A stretch of 33,811 bases of DNA from Lachnospiraceae bacterium (GCA_024693545.1 JAILKT010000115.1:1-33811); one strand, 5' to 3'. Positions 9,203 through 18,534 are shown, numbered from the stretch's first letter. Notes: a model not told the origin generated them from the sequence alone. Program-made: numbers and translations.

Positions 9203-10258
9203 TCAATCATTAAGTTTCTTGATCTCTTCAAGTATTTCACCGGGTGTGGGGATAACGCCGCCTGTTCTTCCAAAGAACGAAACAGGTGCACGTCCGTTAA
9301 TAACAAGTTTAACGTCATCTACCATCTGACCCATGCTCATTTCAACGGTAAGATATTTCTTAGCTGTAGAAACTGTAGCTTCAATTGCGTCTGTAGGGAA
9401 AGGCCAAAGAGTGATCGGTCTGATAAGTCCAACCTTAATGCCTGCCGCACGAGCCGAATTAACCGCACTTCTCGCTACACGTGACGAAGCACCGTATGCA
9501 ACAACAACTATTTCTGCATCATCTGTAAGGTAAGACTCTGCTCTCTGCTCTTCCTTCTTGATGATGTCATATTTCTTAAATCTTTCAACAACCGTCTTTT
9601 CAAGATCCTTAGCTTCAATGTAAAGCGAATTAACAATATTATGAGGACGCTTTCCACCGTGACCGCATGCTGCCCAAGGTCTTTCGGGAATAACGGGATC
9701 ACCTTTTTCGGGGAACGATACAGGCTCCATCATCTGACCGAGCATACCGTCCGAAAGGATCATAACCGGCATTCTGTATTTGTCACCAAGGTCAAATGCC
9801 TGACCGACAAAATCAGCCATTTCCTGTACTGTCGAAGGAGCAAGCACTATAAGCTGAAAATCTCCGTGGCCTGTTGCCTTGGTTGCCTGCCAATAATCTG
9901 CCTGTGAAGGCTGAATACTTCCGAGTCCGGGGCCTCCACGCTGAACGTTAATGATGACAGCGGGAACATCCGAACCTGCTATATATGAAATACCTTCACT
10001 CTTAAGGCTTATTCCGGGTGAACTCGAAGAAGTCATCGCGCGCTTTCCTGCCGCAGATGCTCCGAGTACCATATTAATTGCTGCAAGCTCTGACTCTGCC
10101 TGAAGGAAAAGTCCGCCAATCTTAGGCATCTTCTTAGACATATATGCGGAGAGCTCAGTCTGAGGCGTGATCGGATAACCGAAGAAAAGCCTGCATCCTG
10201 CCTGAATAGCTGCTTCCGCAAGAGCTTCGTTACCTTTCATTAATACTTTTTCTGACAT
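9203..10258 (-). CDS. 2-oxoacid:ferredoxin oxidoreductase alpha subunit (VorB/KorA-like)
   Basis: KGNEALAEAAIQAGCRLFFGYPITPQTELSAYM, AGKRAMTSSSSPGISLKSEGISYIAGSDVPAVIINVQRGGPGLGSIQPSQADYWQA. Confidence 0.92.
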   Translation of the reverse strand: MSEKVLMKGNEALAEAAIQAGCRLFFGYPITPQTELSAYMSKKMPKIGGLFLQAESELAAINMVLGASAAGKRAMTSSSSPGISLKSEGISYIAGSDVPAVIINVQRGGPGLGSIQPSQADYWQATKATGHGDFQLIVLAPSTVQEMADFVGQAFDLGDKYRMPVMILSDGMLGQMMEPVSFPEKGDPVIPERPWAACGHGGKRPHNIVNSLYIEAKDLEKTVVERFKKYDIIKKEEQRAESYLTDDAEIVVVAYGASSRVARSAVNSARAAGIKVGLIRPITLWPFPTDAIEATVSTAKKYLTVEMSMGQMVDDVKLVINGRAPVSFFGRTGGVIPTPGEILEEIKKLND

Positions 10259-10324
10259 GATCTTATTTCTCCTTGTACGTAATCATAATTCCAAATTGTC
10301 ATTCTCTTTTAAGAAAAATTCGAA

Positions 10325-10528
10325 TTATCTTTCTACGGTAATGCAGACATCAGGACACATAATGGCGCACGATTTGCAACCAATGCATGCTGCCTCATCA
10401 GTCATCATGACCGGATGATAACCTTTGCCGTTAATGTGGTCCGATAGCTTTAGCAGCTGTTTGGGACATGCATTAACGCACATCTCGCATCCTTTACAAT
10501 TCGTTTCGTTGATAATCAATTTTGCCAT
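10325..10528 (-). CDS. 4Fe-4S ferredoxin-type delta subunit of the 2-oxoacid:ferredoxin oxidoreductase
   Basis: 67 aa with two clusters, CKGCEMCVNACP and CIGCKSCAIMCP, directly upstream of the alpha subunit. Confidence 0.92.
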   Translation of the reverse strand: MAKLIINETNCKGCEMCVNACPKQLLKLSDHINGKGYHPVMMTDEAACIGCKSCAIMCPDVCITVER

Positions 10529-10580
10529 ATTTTCTCCTTCCCGCAGTCTCTCGCCTGCATCGTTTTTAACATAATTTAGT

Positions 10581-10609
10581 ATTGTAGCACGCTGTTTTTG
10601 ATTTGTAAA
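10581..10609 (-). promoter_or_regulatory. Candidate sigma-A promoter of the oxidoreductase operon (TTTACA-N17-TACAAT)
   Basis: Minus strand -35 TTTACA (10604-10609), 17-nt spacer, -10 TACAAT (10581-10586), upstream of ferredoxin start 10528. Confidence 0.7.
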
Positions 10610-10611
10610 CC

Positions 10612-11289
10612 TTAAAACGACGGGCCTGCGATTATATCTACAGGTATTATTTCACCTACTTTTAAAGTAGGTATCCTTTTAATATCGGACATTAAATCTC
10701 TTCTAATTATATTTGCAACCAAAGGTAAACCTGTTAATTTTGATGTTTCGACAGCAAAGCTGTATCCCTTTTCGATATGTTCGGCTGTTGTTTCATACAT
10801 CAGATTCGAATTATTAATGATTCCGGTAGCTTTTAATTTCGTTACCGCTTCTATTTCCTTTAAGATTTCGGCAGTGCTTTGAGGCGAACAATCAATATCC
10901 CTGTACTTATTTACAACGTAAAGCATCTCATATTCACGCCCTTGCAGTCTTTCGCTGAATCTGCCCATTACGGTTGAACCGACATCATCTCCTCCGAGAT
11001 CGAATATAACGGTACCCTCTTTTTCAAAAGCCATATACATTGATGCCGGGAGCGACGGAAGATCAAGATTTGTCGCTCCGAAAACCGGTGCGATCACCTC
11101 GATCTGCTCTTCCTCAAGAATTTTCCTGTAGTCTGAAGTACGAAAATACGGATTGACAATATCCATATCTACGATCGTAACCTTCTCACCCAGTTTAGCA
11201 TGATCTCTGGCAAGGTTGATCGCAAGATTAGTCTTTCCCGTACCGTAGTGACCGCATATAATACTGATTTTCCCCGAAATAATATTCAT
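10612..11289 (-). CDS. P-loop nucleotide-binding protein (SIMIBI class, MinD/CobQ-like)
   Basis: Walker-A-like GHYGTGKTNLAINLA, VDMDIVNPYFR, VIFDLGGDDVGSTVMGRF; 225 aa. Confidence 0.75.
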   Translation of the reverse strand: MNIISGKISIICGHYGTGKTNLAINLARDHAKLGEKVTIVDMDIVNPYFRTSDYRKILEEEQIEVIAPVFGATNLDLPSLPASMYMAFEKEGTVIFDLGGDDVGSTVMGRFSERLQGREYEMLYVVNKYRDIDCSPQSTAEILKEIEAVTKLKATGIINNSNLMYETTAEHIEKGYSFAVETSKLTGLPLVANIIRRDLMSDIKRIPTLKVGEIIPVDIIAGPSF

Positions 11290-11353
11290 TTCATTGACCT
11301 CACAATACTGTTTGATTATTCTGACGAACGGTATGTTCTCAAAAAACAGAAAC

Positions 11354-11390
11354 CAGGCAAACGATACATCCCAATGAGATCATTTGCCTG
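11354..11390 (-). terminator. Intrinsic terminator downstream of GH3
   Basis: Minus strand CAGGCAAATGAT...ATCGTTTGCCTG (12-bp stem, one G-U), followed by GGTTTCTGTTTTTTG. Confidence 0.75.
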
Positions 11391-11484
11391 TTTATCAATC
11401 ATCACTTTAAAAAATATTCTGAATTAAACAACAATTGATTCAAATATAGTCATTTGAATGTAACCATACCGATACTAATTATCA

Positions 11485-13659
11485 TCAGATTTGTTGCGTA
11501 CTGTCAACAGTAATATTAAATGTACTGCATTTAATACCGGTCAGCTCGACACTTCTCTCATCCGGCTGTGAATCTCCGACAGAGACATTATAAACTCCCT
11601 TGTTAAGCTTCAAAATTCCGTCTTCATCAAAAAGTGCAAACGCTTCGTCGGTAAGACTGAGTTTTACAGTTTCTTTTGACCCCGACGCAAGTCTTATCTT
11701 CTTAAGAGCTTTAAGCTGCCGAACCGGCGCATCTTTTTCATCAAGGGAAACATATGCCTGAATTGTTACCCCGCCTTCAAATTTACCGGTATTTTCCACT
11801 GTAACAAAGACATCCAAAACATCACCTTTTTTGAATGATATATTTCCGGACACCTCTGCCCCGTTCAGTTCGAGCTTTTCTATCTTTTCATTGAAAGAAG
11901 TATAAGACAAACCGTAGCCGAAAGGATAGAACGGCTTTTCGGTCATATATCTGTAAGTTCTGCCTTTCATGGAATAATCGGTCGGATCGGGCAATACATT
12001 CTTTTCACTGTAGAATGTAACGGGCAGTTTTCCTTCGGGTGATTTGCATCCGAAGATTATCTGTGCAAGTGCGCGTCCGCCCTGTGCTCCGGGATAAAGA
12101 GCAAGAAGTGTGGCGGCAGCTTTTTCATAGGCGCTGTCGAGATAAAGAGCGCTGCCCGCAAGGCAAACTACGATCACGGGTTTACCCATCGAAGTAACTT
12201 CATCAAGTAATTTACCCTGTAATCCGGGAAGTTTAAGATTAGGTTTATCACCGCTTCCGTATTCGTTTCCGGTATCGCCTTCTTCACCTTCAAGCGAAGC
12301 ATCAAGACCTACGCAAAGGACTACTACATCGCTGAATTCACATACACTCTTAGCTTCGGCGATCCTGTCGCCCATCTCTGACAGATCGGACATCTTTTCT
12401 TTGTAAAGATGACATCCTTCCGAAACCATAACTCTGGTTCCCGTTCCCTTTACAGCCTCTCTGATCCCTTCAACGATCGTAACATATTCCGATGCGGTTC
12501 CTTCATAGTTACCGACAAGAGCTTTACGGTTATCGGCATTCGGACCGATCACGCCGATTGTCCTGATTTTGGAGGCATCCAAAGGAAGAATGCTGTTTTT
12601 ATTGTCAAGAAGTACAATACTCTCAAGTGAAGCTTTAAGATTAAGTGCTCTCGCCTCTTCCGTGTCAACATATGAGTAATCTATCTTATTGTATTCGTTA
12701 TCGGATGAATCGCCGAGTATTCCGAGCTTAAAACGTGTGGCAAGTACTCTGACAAGTGCCTTGTCAACTTTTTCCCAGGTCGTAAGTCCCTTCGCAACAG
12801 CATCTTCGAGATATTGATAAATGTTTCCGCAGTTCAGATCGCAGCCGTTGTTCATTGCAAGTGCGACCGATTCCGTAGGATTCTTTGTAACACCGTGATT
12901 GCCATGGAAGTCCTTGATCGCCCAGCAGTCAGAGGTAACATGGCCTTCGAATCCCCACTCATCACGAAGGATATCTTTAAGGAGCGTCTTACTTCCGCAA
13001 CATACTTCTCCGTTGGTACGGTTGTATGCGCCCATAACAGCCTCAACACCCGCTTCCTTAACAAGTGCCTTAAATGCGGGAAGATATGTCTCTCTCAGAT
13101 CCTGCTTATTACAAACAGCGTTGAATCCATGGCGTACAGCCTCAGGTCCCGAATGAACAGCAAAATGTTTTGCGCATGCGGCAGCCTTGAGATATTTGGG
13201 ATTCTTTCCCTGAATACCCTGTACAAACCTCACCCCAAGCCTTGATGTAAGATAAGGATCTTCCCCGTATGTCTCGTGACCGCGTCCCCATCTCGGATCC
13301 CTGAAAATATTGATGTTGGGTGCCCAGAAAGTAAGGCCTTTATATATACCGTGATCACCGTATTTGAACTGTCCCGCGTACTTTGCTCTTCCTTCGGTGG
13401 AAACAGTATCACCCACCTTTTCAAGAAGATCTTCATCAAATGTGGCAGCCAATCCGATTGCCTGAGGAAATACCGTGGCAATACCTGCACGAGCCACACC
13501 GTGAAGTGATTCGTTCCAGTAATTATATGCAGGGATTCCAAGCCTCTCGATAGCGGGTGCCCCGTGACGAAGCTGGTAAACTTTCTCTTCGGAAGTCATC
13601 TCTGCCACAAGCTTTGCGGCCTTTTCCTGGCATTCCAGCATGCGTTCCTTAGTGATCAT
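11485..13659 (-). CDS. GH3 beta-glycosidase, probable beta-xylosidase/beta-glucosidase
   Basis: GIPAYNYWNESLHGVARAGIATVFPQAIGLAATFDEDLL, KHFAVHSGPE, GAYNRTNGEVCCGSKTLLKDILRDEWGFEGHVTSDCWAI (GH3 nucleophile region), and a C-terminal domain with YPFGYGLSYTSF. No signal peptide. Confidence 0.92.
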   Translation of the reverse strand: MITKERMLECQEKAAKLVAEMTSEEKVYQLRHGAPAIERLGIPAYNYWNESLHGVARAGIATVFPQAIGLAATFDEDLLEKVGDTVSTEGRAKYAGQFKYGDHGIYKGLTFWAPNINIFRDPRWGRGHETYGEDPYLTSRLGVRFVQGIQGKNPKYLKAAACAKHFAVHSGPEAVRHGFNAVCNKQDLRETYLPAFKALVKEAGVEAVMGAYNRTNGEVCCGSKTLLKDILRDEWGFEGHVTSDCWAIKDFHGNHGVTKNPTESVALAMNNGCDLNCGNIYQYLEDAVAKGLTTWEKVDKALVRVLATRFKLGILGDSSDNEYNKIDYSYVDTEEARALNLKASLESIVLLDNKNSILPLDASKIRTIGVIGPNADNRKALVGNYEGTASEYVTIVEGIREAVKGTGTRVMVSEGCHLYKEKMSDLSEMGDRIAEAKSVCEFSDVVVLCVGLDASLEGEEGDTGNEYGSGDKPNLKLPGLQGKLLDEVTSMGKPVIVVCLAGSALYLDSAYEKAAATLLALYPGAQGGRALAQIIFGCKSPEGKLPVTFYSEKNVLPDPTDYSMKGRTYRYMTEKPFYPFGYGLSYTSFNEKIEKLELNGAEVSGNISFKKGDVLDVFVTVENTGKFEGGVTIQAYVSLDEKDAPVRQLKALKKIRLASGSKETVKLSLTDEAFALFDEDGILKLNKGVYNVSVGDSQPDERSVELTGIKCSTFNITVDSTQQI

Positions 13660-13731
13660 AATTGCTCCTTTCTCATAAGCATCGGTGTTTTAACAAAACC
13701 TGCTCCTTACTCAAGTGATACGTCCCGATCG

Positions 13732-15423
13732 TCAGATGCCTACACCAAAACCGAGGATCGTAAAGTTTTTGTCTTCAAAGCCTTTTCTCATCTTTATCTC
13801 CACCAAATGTTCTTTGGCTTCTTTTTCACGTATGATTACATAAGGATTGCAATGTATCCATCCTATCGCCCTGGGATCTATGCTGCGTACAAACTTACCG
13901 TCAACATATACATCCGTATCTCCTTCGTCGGCTGAGTGAGAATCCTTATATACGATAATAAGCGTTTTGCAATTAAGCCTGATTCTGAAGGGATCGTCTC
14001 CTTTTCCGAAACGTGCCCAGTTATCGGGGAATTGAGGCGTACTTTCGATCGATCTGTCCATCTGACATGACTGTAGATTTGTATCGGTTTCCGTAAAACT
14101 GCCGGGTTCGATAACAGCACCGAAATCATTATGTGCACGGTCAATAAGACGTATATTGTCAAAATCATCACTTCTCATTGCGGGCTTCTTTCCGTCTGTT
14201 TTTTCTCCGACAGGCACATCTTCCCTGTCGGCTCTCTCAAAAAGCTTCAAAATACAATCCGCCATAATGGTATGTCCTATGTTGGCGGGATGATAACGAT
14301 CATAGAAGAAAGCATTCTTTCCGATAACTCTTCCGTCTTCTTTTTTTATATAGAATTGCTCTGTAACCGCACTCTTAATGCTAACGAGAGGAAGGTTATA
14401 GTATTTACCTATCGGTACAAGCCTCTCTTCAAGGTTATAATCATCGACAAATACAGAAAACAGAAGAACGACAGCAGGCTTTTTCTTCATATTGAGGCAA
14501 CGTCTTACAAGGCCCTCGTAGCAATCGCCACCGGTTTCATCACCTGCATCGTTTACCGCAAATTCGATAACAACGATATCAGGTTCGACTTCACCAAACT
14601 TTATAAGGTCCTTATCAACCCTGACAAGACCGAGTTCGGAAGGTGTTCCGCCCACACCGGCTTTAACATATGTGACATTTCCTTTAGGATTTATGATCTT
14701 GTTAAATCCTTCATATGTCTTGTATGTATAACATTCCTTGTTTATGGGATTTGAACCGGCGCCCTGTGTAATGGATCCGCCTATAAAAGTAACAGCCACA
14801 TCTTCGCCTGCTCTGGCCCTCTTAAATACTTCCTTAAGTCTGGTTGTATCTCCAAGGCTCATTACGCCTTTCTCGATCATCTCTTTATATCCCTGAGAAG
14901 CAGGATCCACCTTGTCAATCCCCTCAAAAGGAGGTGCGGTGTATCCGTCATTAAGATAAAACCTGACATTGACGGTGGCCGTTACATCCAGATTTTTAAA
15001 CTCAAATCTGAATTGTCCGGGTTCTTTATCATCATGTTTCCATTCAAAAGCGTCAAAAGGAAGAAGGTATTCAACGCCGTCACCTGTGATCTCGGCACTT
15101 ATGGATGTACCTGTTGAATTGGTGACACTGTTTTGATCAAAGAAAAATGATGCTCCCTCACCTGTATCGGTGATCATAGACACACCAATTCCGTATACAA
15201 GCTTCCTGATATCCCCGGTATTTGCAAGAAGGGAAAGGATCTTGTCGTCCGTAACATTGCCAACAAGTTCCGAAGCGCTCTTTAGTCTTCCGTCGTTTGC
15301 AAAAATTATTGAAGCGTTTTTACCGTTTGTAGTCGGAAAGATACTGATCTGCTTTTCAAGCATAACATAATAGAATTGCCGCTGTCTGACAGGATCCTGC
15401 GGCGCTATGGGCCCCATTTTCAT
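13732..15423 (-). CDS. SGNH/GDSL-type hydrolase with extra N- and C-terminal domains; candidate acetyl-xylan/oligosaccharide esterase
   Basis: GGSITQGAG (nucleophile block), VVIEFAVNDAGDETGG (GxND-like), FYDRYHPANIGHTIMADCIL (DxxH block). Located 72 nt upstream of GH3. No signal peptide. Confidence 0.8.
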   Translation of the reverse strand: MKMGPIAPQDPVRQRQFYYVMLEKQISIFPTTNGKNASIIFANDGRLKSASELVGNVTDDKILSLLANTGDIRKLVYGIGVSMITDTGEGASFFFDQNSVTNSTGTSISAEITGDGVEYLLPFDAFEWKHDDKEPGQFRFEFKNLDVTATVNVRFYLNDGYTAPPFEGIDKVDPASQGYKEMIEKGVMSLGDTTRLKEVFKRARAGEDVAVTFIGGSITQGAGSNPINKECYTYKTYEGFNKIINPKGNVTYVKAGVGGTPSELGLVRVDKDLIKFGEVEPDIVVIEFAVNDAGDETGGDCYEGLVRRCLNMKKKPAVVLLFSVFVDDYNLEERLVPIGKYYNLPLVSIKSAVTEQFYIKKEDGRVIGKNAFFYDRYHPANIGHTIMADCILKLFERADREDVPVGEKTDGKKPAMRSDDFDNIRLIDRAHNDFGAVIEPGSFTETDTNLQSCQMDRSIESTPQFPDNWARFGKGDDPFRIRLNCKTLIIVYKDSHSADEGDTDVYVDGKFVRSIDPRAIGWIHCNPYVIIREKEAKEHLVEIKMRKGFEDKNFTILGFGVGI

Positions 15424-15619
15424 ATAATCCTCCTAAATAGAATTAATTTATCAGAATTTGATTTCCCTCATGAAATGATTATAGCAATTTTTGATCATCC
15501 CAAACTAATCACATATTATTATATTTTTATTGATTAATGCTTTCCTTTTAAGGTAAAAACGCATATACCGAAATACTGTCACAACTTCTCAAAAATTAAC
15601 ATTCAAAACTGTCTTTGAT

Positions 15620-15648
15620 TTGATTGAAAATCAACCTTGTGATAAAAT
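15620..15648 (+). promoter_or_regulatory. Candidate promoter of second AraC regulator (TTGATT-N17-TAAAAT)
   Basis: -35 15620-15625, 17-nt spacer, -10 15643-15648. The -35 is one arm of TTGATT-GAA-AATCAA. Confidence 0.55.
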
Positions 15649-15689
15649 CAAAAGATGTGAACAACACAATAGCATTAACGGAGGCAACG

Positions 15690-16586
15690 ATGAATAATCC
15701 TTATGTAGTCCAAGACGATACACTTGCACTTCCACGAATGAAATGGATACGTGTTTATCATAATGTTCAGAACGAAAACTATGCAACGCATTGGCATACT
15801 TCGGTTGAAATTATAATGCCTTATGTAAACTACTATGATGTTATTTGCGATGGTATACGCCACAGGGTAAATCCCGGTGATGTATTTATAATTGCACCGG
15901 GAGAACTCCATACTCTTTTTGCCCCGGACGAAGGTGAACGTCTTATCACACTTTTCGATTATTCACTTTTTTCAAGTCTTCAGGGAATGAATTCCATATT
16001 GGAATCAATACACCACTATCGTCACATTAAGGCAAAGGACGATCCCAAAACCGCCGAGATCCTTACCTCTTGTCTTAAAGATATCGAATATGAATTTTTC
16101 CAGGAAACTCCCTACGAAGACCCGATATTATTCTCTCTTATAATCAGGTTCTTTGTTACCATCGGACGTGCCAATCTCGAACTCAAATCATTCTTTCCCG
16201 ATCTCACGATCGAGAAACAGCATGAATATACAAACAAGTTTCTTGCTCTGAACAACTACATCAGCTGGAACTACTCAACCGATCTTACCAGCCGAAAACT
16301 TGCCGATATGATCGGTTTTACTCCTTCGGAGTTTTCCAAACGTTTTGAACAGTTTAACGGTCAGTCCTTTAACAATTATCTTAACCAAAAAAGAATAAGT
16401 CATGCCGAGAAACTGCTCGTATATCCGAACGTATCTACAACCGAAGTCGCAATGTCCTGCGGTTACAAAAGCCTTTCAACATTTAACAGAGCATTCAGAT
16501 CCATAAAAAAGATCAGTCCCACTGAATACAAGGGACTGATCAGGAGTTTTGATCAGGATATCTCAAATGACAACGAGAACGAATAA
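15690..16586 (+). CDS. AraC-family transcriptional regulator, paralogue of the 2265-3143 regulator
   Basis: HWHTSVEIIMP...GDVFIIAPGELHTLFAPDEGERLI plus C-terminal HTH (SRKLADMIGFTPSEFSKRFEQF...TTEVAMSCGYKSLSTFNRAF). ATG 15690 has RBS GGAGG and is preferred over TTG 15624, which lies inside the predicted promoter. Confidence 0.93.
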   Translation: MNNPYVVQDDTLALPRMKWIRVYHNVQNENYATHWHTSVEIIMPYVNYYDVICDGIRHRVNPGDVFIIAPGELHTLFAPDEGERLITLFDYSLFSSLQGMNSILESIHHYRHIKAKDDPKTAEILTSCLKDIEYEFFQETPYEDPILFSLIIRFFVTIGRANLELKSFFPDLTIEKQHEYTNKFLALNNYISWNYSTDLTSRKLADMIGFTPSEFSKRFEQFNGQSFNNYLNQKRISHAEKLLVYPNVSTTEVAMSCGYKSLSTFNRAFRSIKKISPTEYKGLIRSFDQDISNDNENE

Positions 16587-16618
16587 TACTTCAAATACAG
16601 ATCTCCCATGTTTCCAAT

Positions 16619-18052
16619 TTAATCACTTTTACTGTTATCGACAAGAGCCTGTACTATTTCGGGATATCTTATAGTATTAGCTTTTCTGTCAAATATGCCG
16701 AAACGTTCGCCTGAACCGAAGAAAACGTTATTATCCCACCAGAAACAGGTAATACCGAATTCGCGGGCTTTTTTCACGTAATATCCCGCATAATCGGTTC
16801 TTGCCTCAAGATTTCCTCCTTTATCCCTGGCTCCGAATTCATCAATAACAACGCCGATCCCTTTATCAATAAATTTAAGCTTTAGCTTCAACATCAAATT
16901 GTTAATTTCCGCCGTGCTGCCGTTATCAAGTGAATTAAACATATCGGTACTGTTTGAATCGGTAGGTGAGGAAAGAGCAAAATTATAAGGCGAGTAGGCA
17001 TGCACTTCGACAAGTATCTTATTGTCAGCCGTATCAGCGGGCAAAACGAACTCGTCGCTGATCGCGGCATTCCACTGCGCCGCATAAGCCGGAACCAGAA
17101 GATATCTTTCGGCATTATTGCTGCCCTGTGCTCTTACAGTATCTACAAACAGCTGATTCAGTTCATTTATACACCTTACGGCATCATGACACATTTCGTT
17201 GTCAGAAAGTGACCATTCGTTTGACGTACCTACAAGTCTCGGTTCGTTAAGCGCTTCGAATATGAGGTGATCGTCATAGTCCTTAAATGTCTCTCCTACC
17301 TGCTCCCATATTTTTCTGACATAATTCTTCGATTGTTCAAGATATTCGCTTGTAGGATAAAAATATTCTTTTGAATTGTCATGATGGATATTTATCGTAC
17401 AATACATATCCCTCTCTATAACATAATCAACAATTTCTTTTACTCTATCAAGCCATGGTTTTTCAATGTTAAAATCCTTATCTACATGATTATGCCACGA
17501 AACAGGTATACGGATAGATTTAAAACCCGCCGATTTAAGCGTATCTATCATCTCCGGAGTAGTCCTTGCACCGCACCATGCCGTTTCAAGATCAAGGTTT
17601 GCACCGCTCTTGGCGCTGTTGTTCGCGTCCATTGTATTACCGAGGTTCCACCCGATCCGTAATTTTCTCACGAAAGCAAGAGCCCCGGTAAGACCTTGTA
17701 CATCATCATCTTCATGGACTATTTCCTTCGGTTCGGAGTTTTCTGTTTCGTCTTTTTCAGTTTCAGTACCCCCGGTGATATCCTTATCTGTGGTTTCCGT
17801 ATTATTCTTGTCCGTAGTTTCATCGGTAATATTTTCAATAGCCTCTTCGGTCCTGACTGTTATATTTTCCGATGAAACAGATTCTTTTACTTCTTGTTTT
17901 TTGTCTTCCTGATTATCTGTTTCCGTACTCAAAGTTTCTTTTACATCATTAGCTTTATTTCCCGAACCTGAGCAAGAAGAAATTGACCCGAGTATTAATA
18001 TAAGTACTAACAATAAGGCGGATATCTTTAATGTTTTAAACGTTCTGTTCAT
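16619..18052 (-). CDS. GH5 family secreted lipoprotein glycoside hydrolase (endoglucanase/xylanase-type)
   Basis: Lipoprotein signal MNRTFKTLKISALLLVLILILGSISSCSG, acidic S/T/E/D-rich linker, GH5 motifs GWNLGNTMDA, SIRIPVSWHNH, IFEALNEPR, VVIDEFGA. ATG 18052 with upstream AAAGGAA. Confidence 0.88.
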   Translation of the reverse strand: MNRTFKTLKISALLLVLILILGSISSCSGSGNKANDVKETLSTETDNQEDKKQEVKESVSSENITVRTEEAIENITDETTDKNNTETTDKDITGGTETEKDETENSEPKEIVHEDDDVQGLTGALAFVRKLRIGWNLGNTMDANNSAKSGANLDLETAWCGARTTPEMIDTLKSAGFKSIRIPVSWHNHVDKDFNIEKPWLDRVKEIVDYVIERDMYCTINIHHDNSKEYFYPTSEYLEQSKNYVRKIWEQVGETFKDYDDHLIFEALNEPRLVGTSNEWSLSDNEMCHDAVRCINELNQLFVDTVRAQGSNNAERYLLVPAYAAQWNAAISDEFVLPADTADNKILVEVHAYSPYNFALSSPTDSNSTDMFNSLDNGSTAEINNLMLKLKLKFIDKGIGVVIDEFGARDKGGNLEARTDYAGYYVKKAREFGITCFWWDNNVFFGSGERFGIFDRKANTIRYPEIVQALVDNSKSD

Positions 18053-18087
18053 GTTTTTTCCTTTCGAGCCTATAATTAATAAGTTTT

Positions 18088-18131
18088 CGGTTCTCGTCCC
18101 GCGAGAGCCGGCGCCTGACTTGGCACGGGCG
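18088..18131 (-). promoter_or_regulatory. GC-rich tandem-hairpin element in the predicted 5' leader of the GH5 gene
   Basis: Two adjacent inverted repeats, CGGTTCTCG/CGAGAGCCG (18088-18110) and CGCC/GGCG (112-115 and 128-131 of the 18 kb block), in an otherwise AT-rich intergenic region. Confidence 0.4.
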
Positions 18132-18196
18132 ATGTCTGTCGATACTGTGTTCAAAAAATTATCACAATTTGGAAACAATTTACCACTACGGTCTTA

Positions 18197-18225
18197 TTGA
18201 AACTTTTACGGTACTGGTTTATAAT
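18197..18225 (+). promoter_or_regulatory. Sigma-A promoter TTGAAA-N17-TATAAT for the small membrane protein
   Basis: -35 18197-18202, 17-nt spacer, -10 18220-18225; start codon 18262. Confidence 0.75.
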
Positions 18226-18261
18226 ATATCAGACTTAAAAATGAAAACAAGGGGAAAAAAT

Positions 18262-18534
18262 ATGAGCCAAAAAAAAGTTGATGATTATAAAAAAGAGAAA
18301 GCAGAACGCAAGCAGACTTTAAAAAGAAAGAAGCTTATGCGTGTTCTTTATGTTATAATAGCGGTTATCGTGGTTGTAGGTTTTGGTTTCCTGATTTATA
18401 ACGGGACAAAGCCCGTATATAATGTCAACGTTGAGGAGAGCAAATTTGATGAACCCGCGCTTTCTTCCGTTCTCGGTTATGACGGTATCAACATTAACGA
18501 TTATATTGATGCTTCTTCCGAAGAAACAGAATAA
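18262..18534 (+). CDS. Small single-pass membrane protein of unknown function
   Basis: MSQKKVDDYKKEKAERKQTLKRKKLMRVLYVIIAVIVVVGFGFLIYNGTK...: basic N-terminus, one TM, acidic C-terminus. RBS-like AAGGGG and a good upstream promoter. Confidence 0.7.
   Translation: MSQKKVDDYKKEKAERKQTLKRKKLMRVLYVIIAVIVVVGFGFLIYNGTKPVYNVNVEESKFDEPALSSVLGYDGININDYIDASSEETE

Noticed and set aside
18088-18131. GH5 leader as a known riboswitch (c-di-GMP, guanidine or ZTP)
   Set aside because: Recalled consensus cores of these classes (e.g. GGACGCAAAGC, ACGR-loop pairs, CCGCCUGGGCA) are not present in the expected positions.
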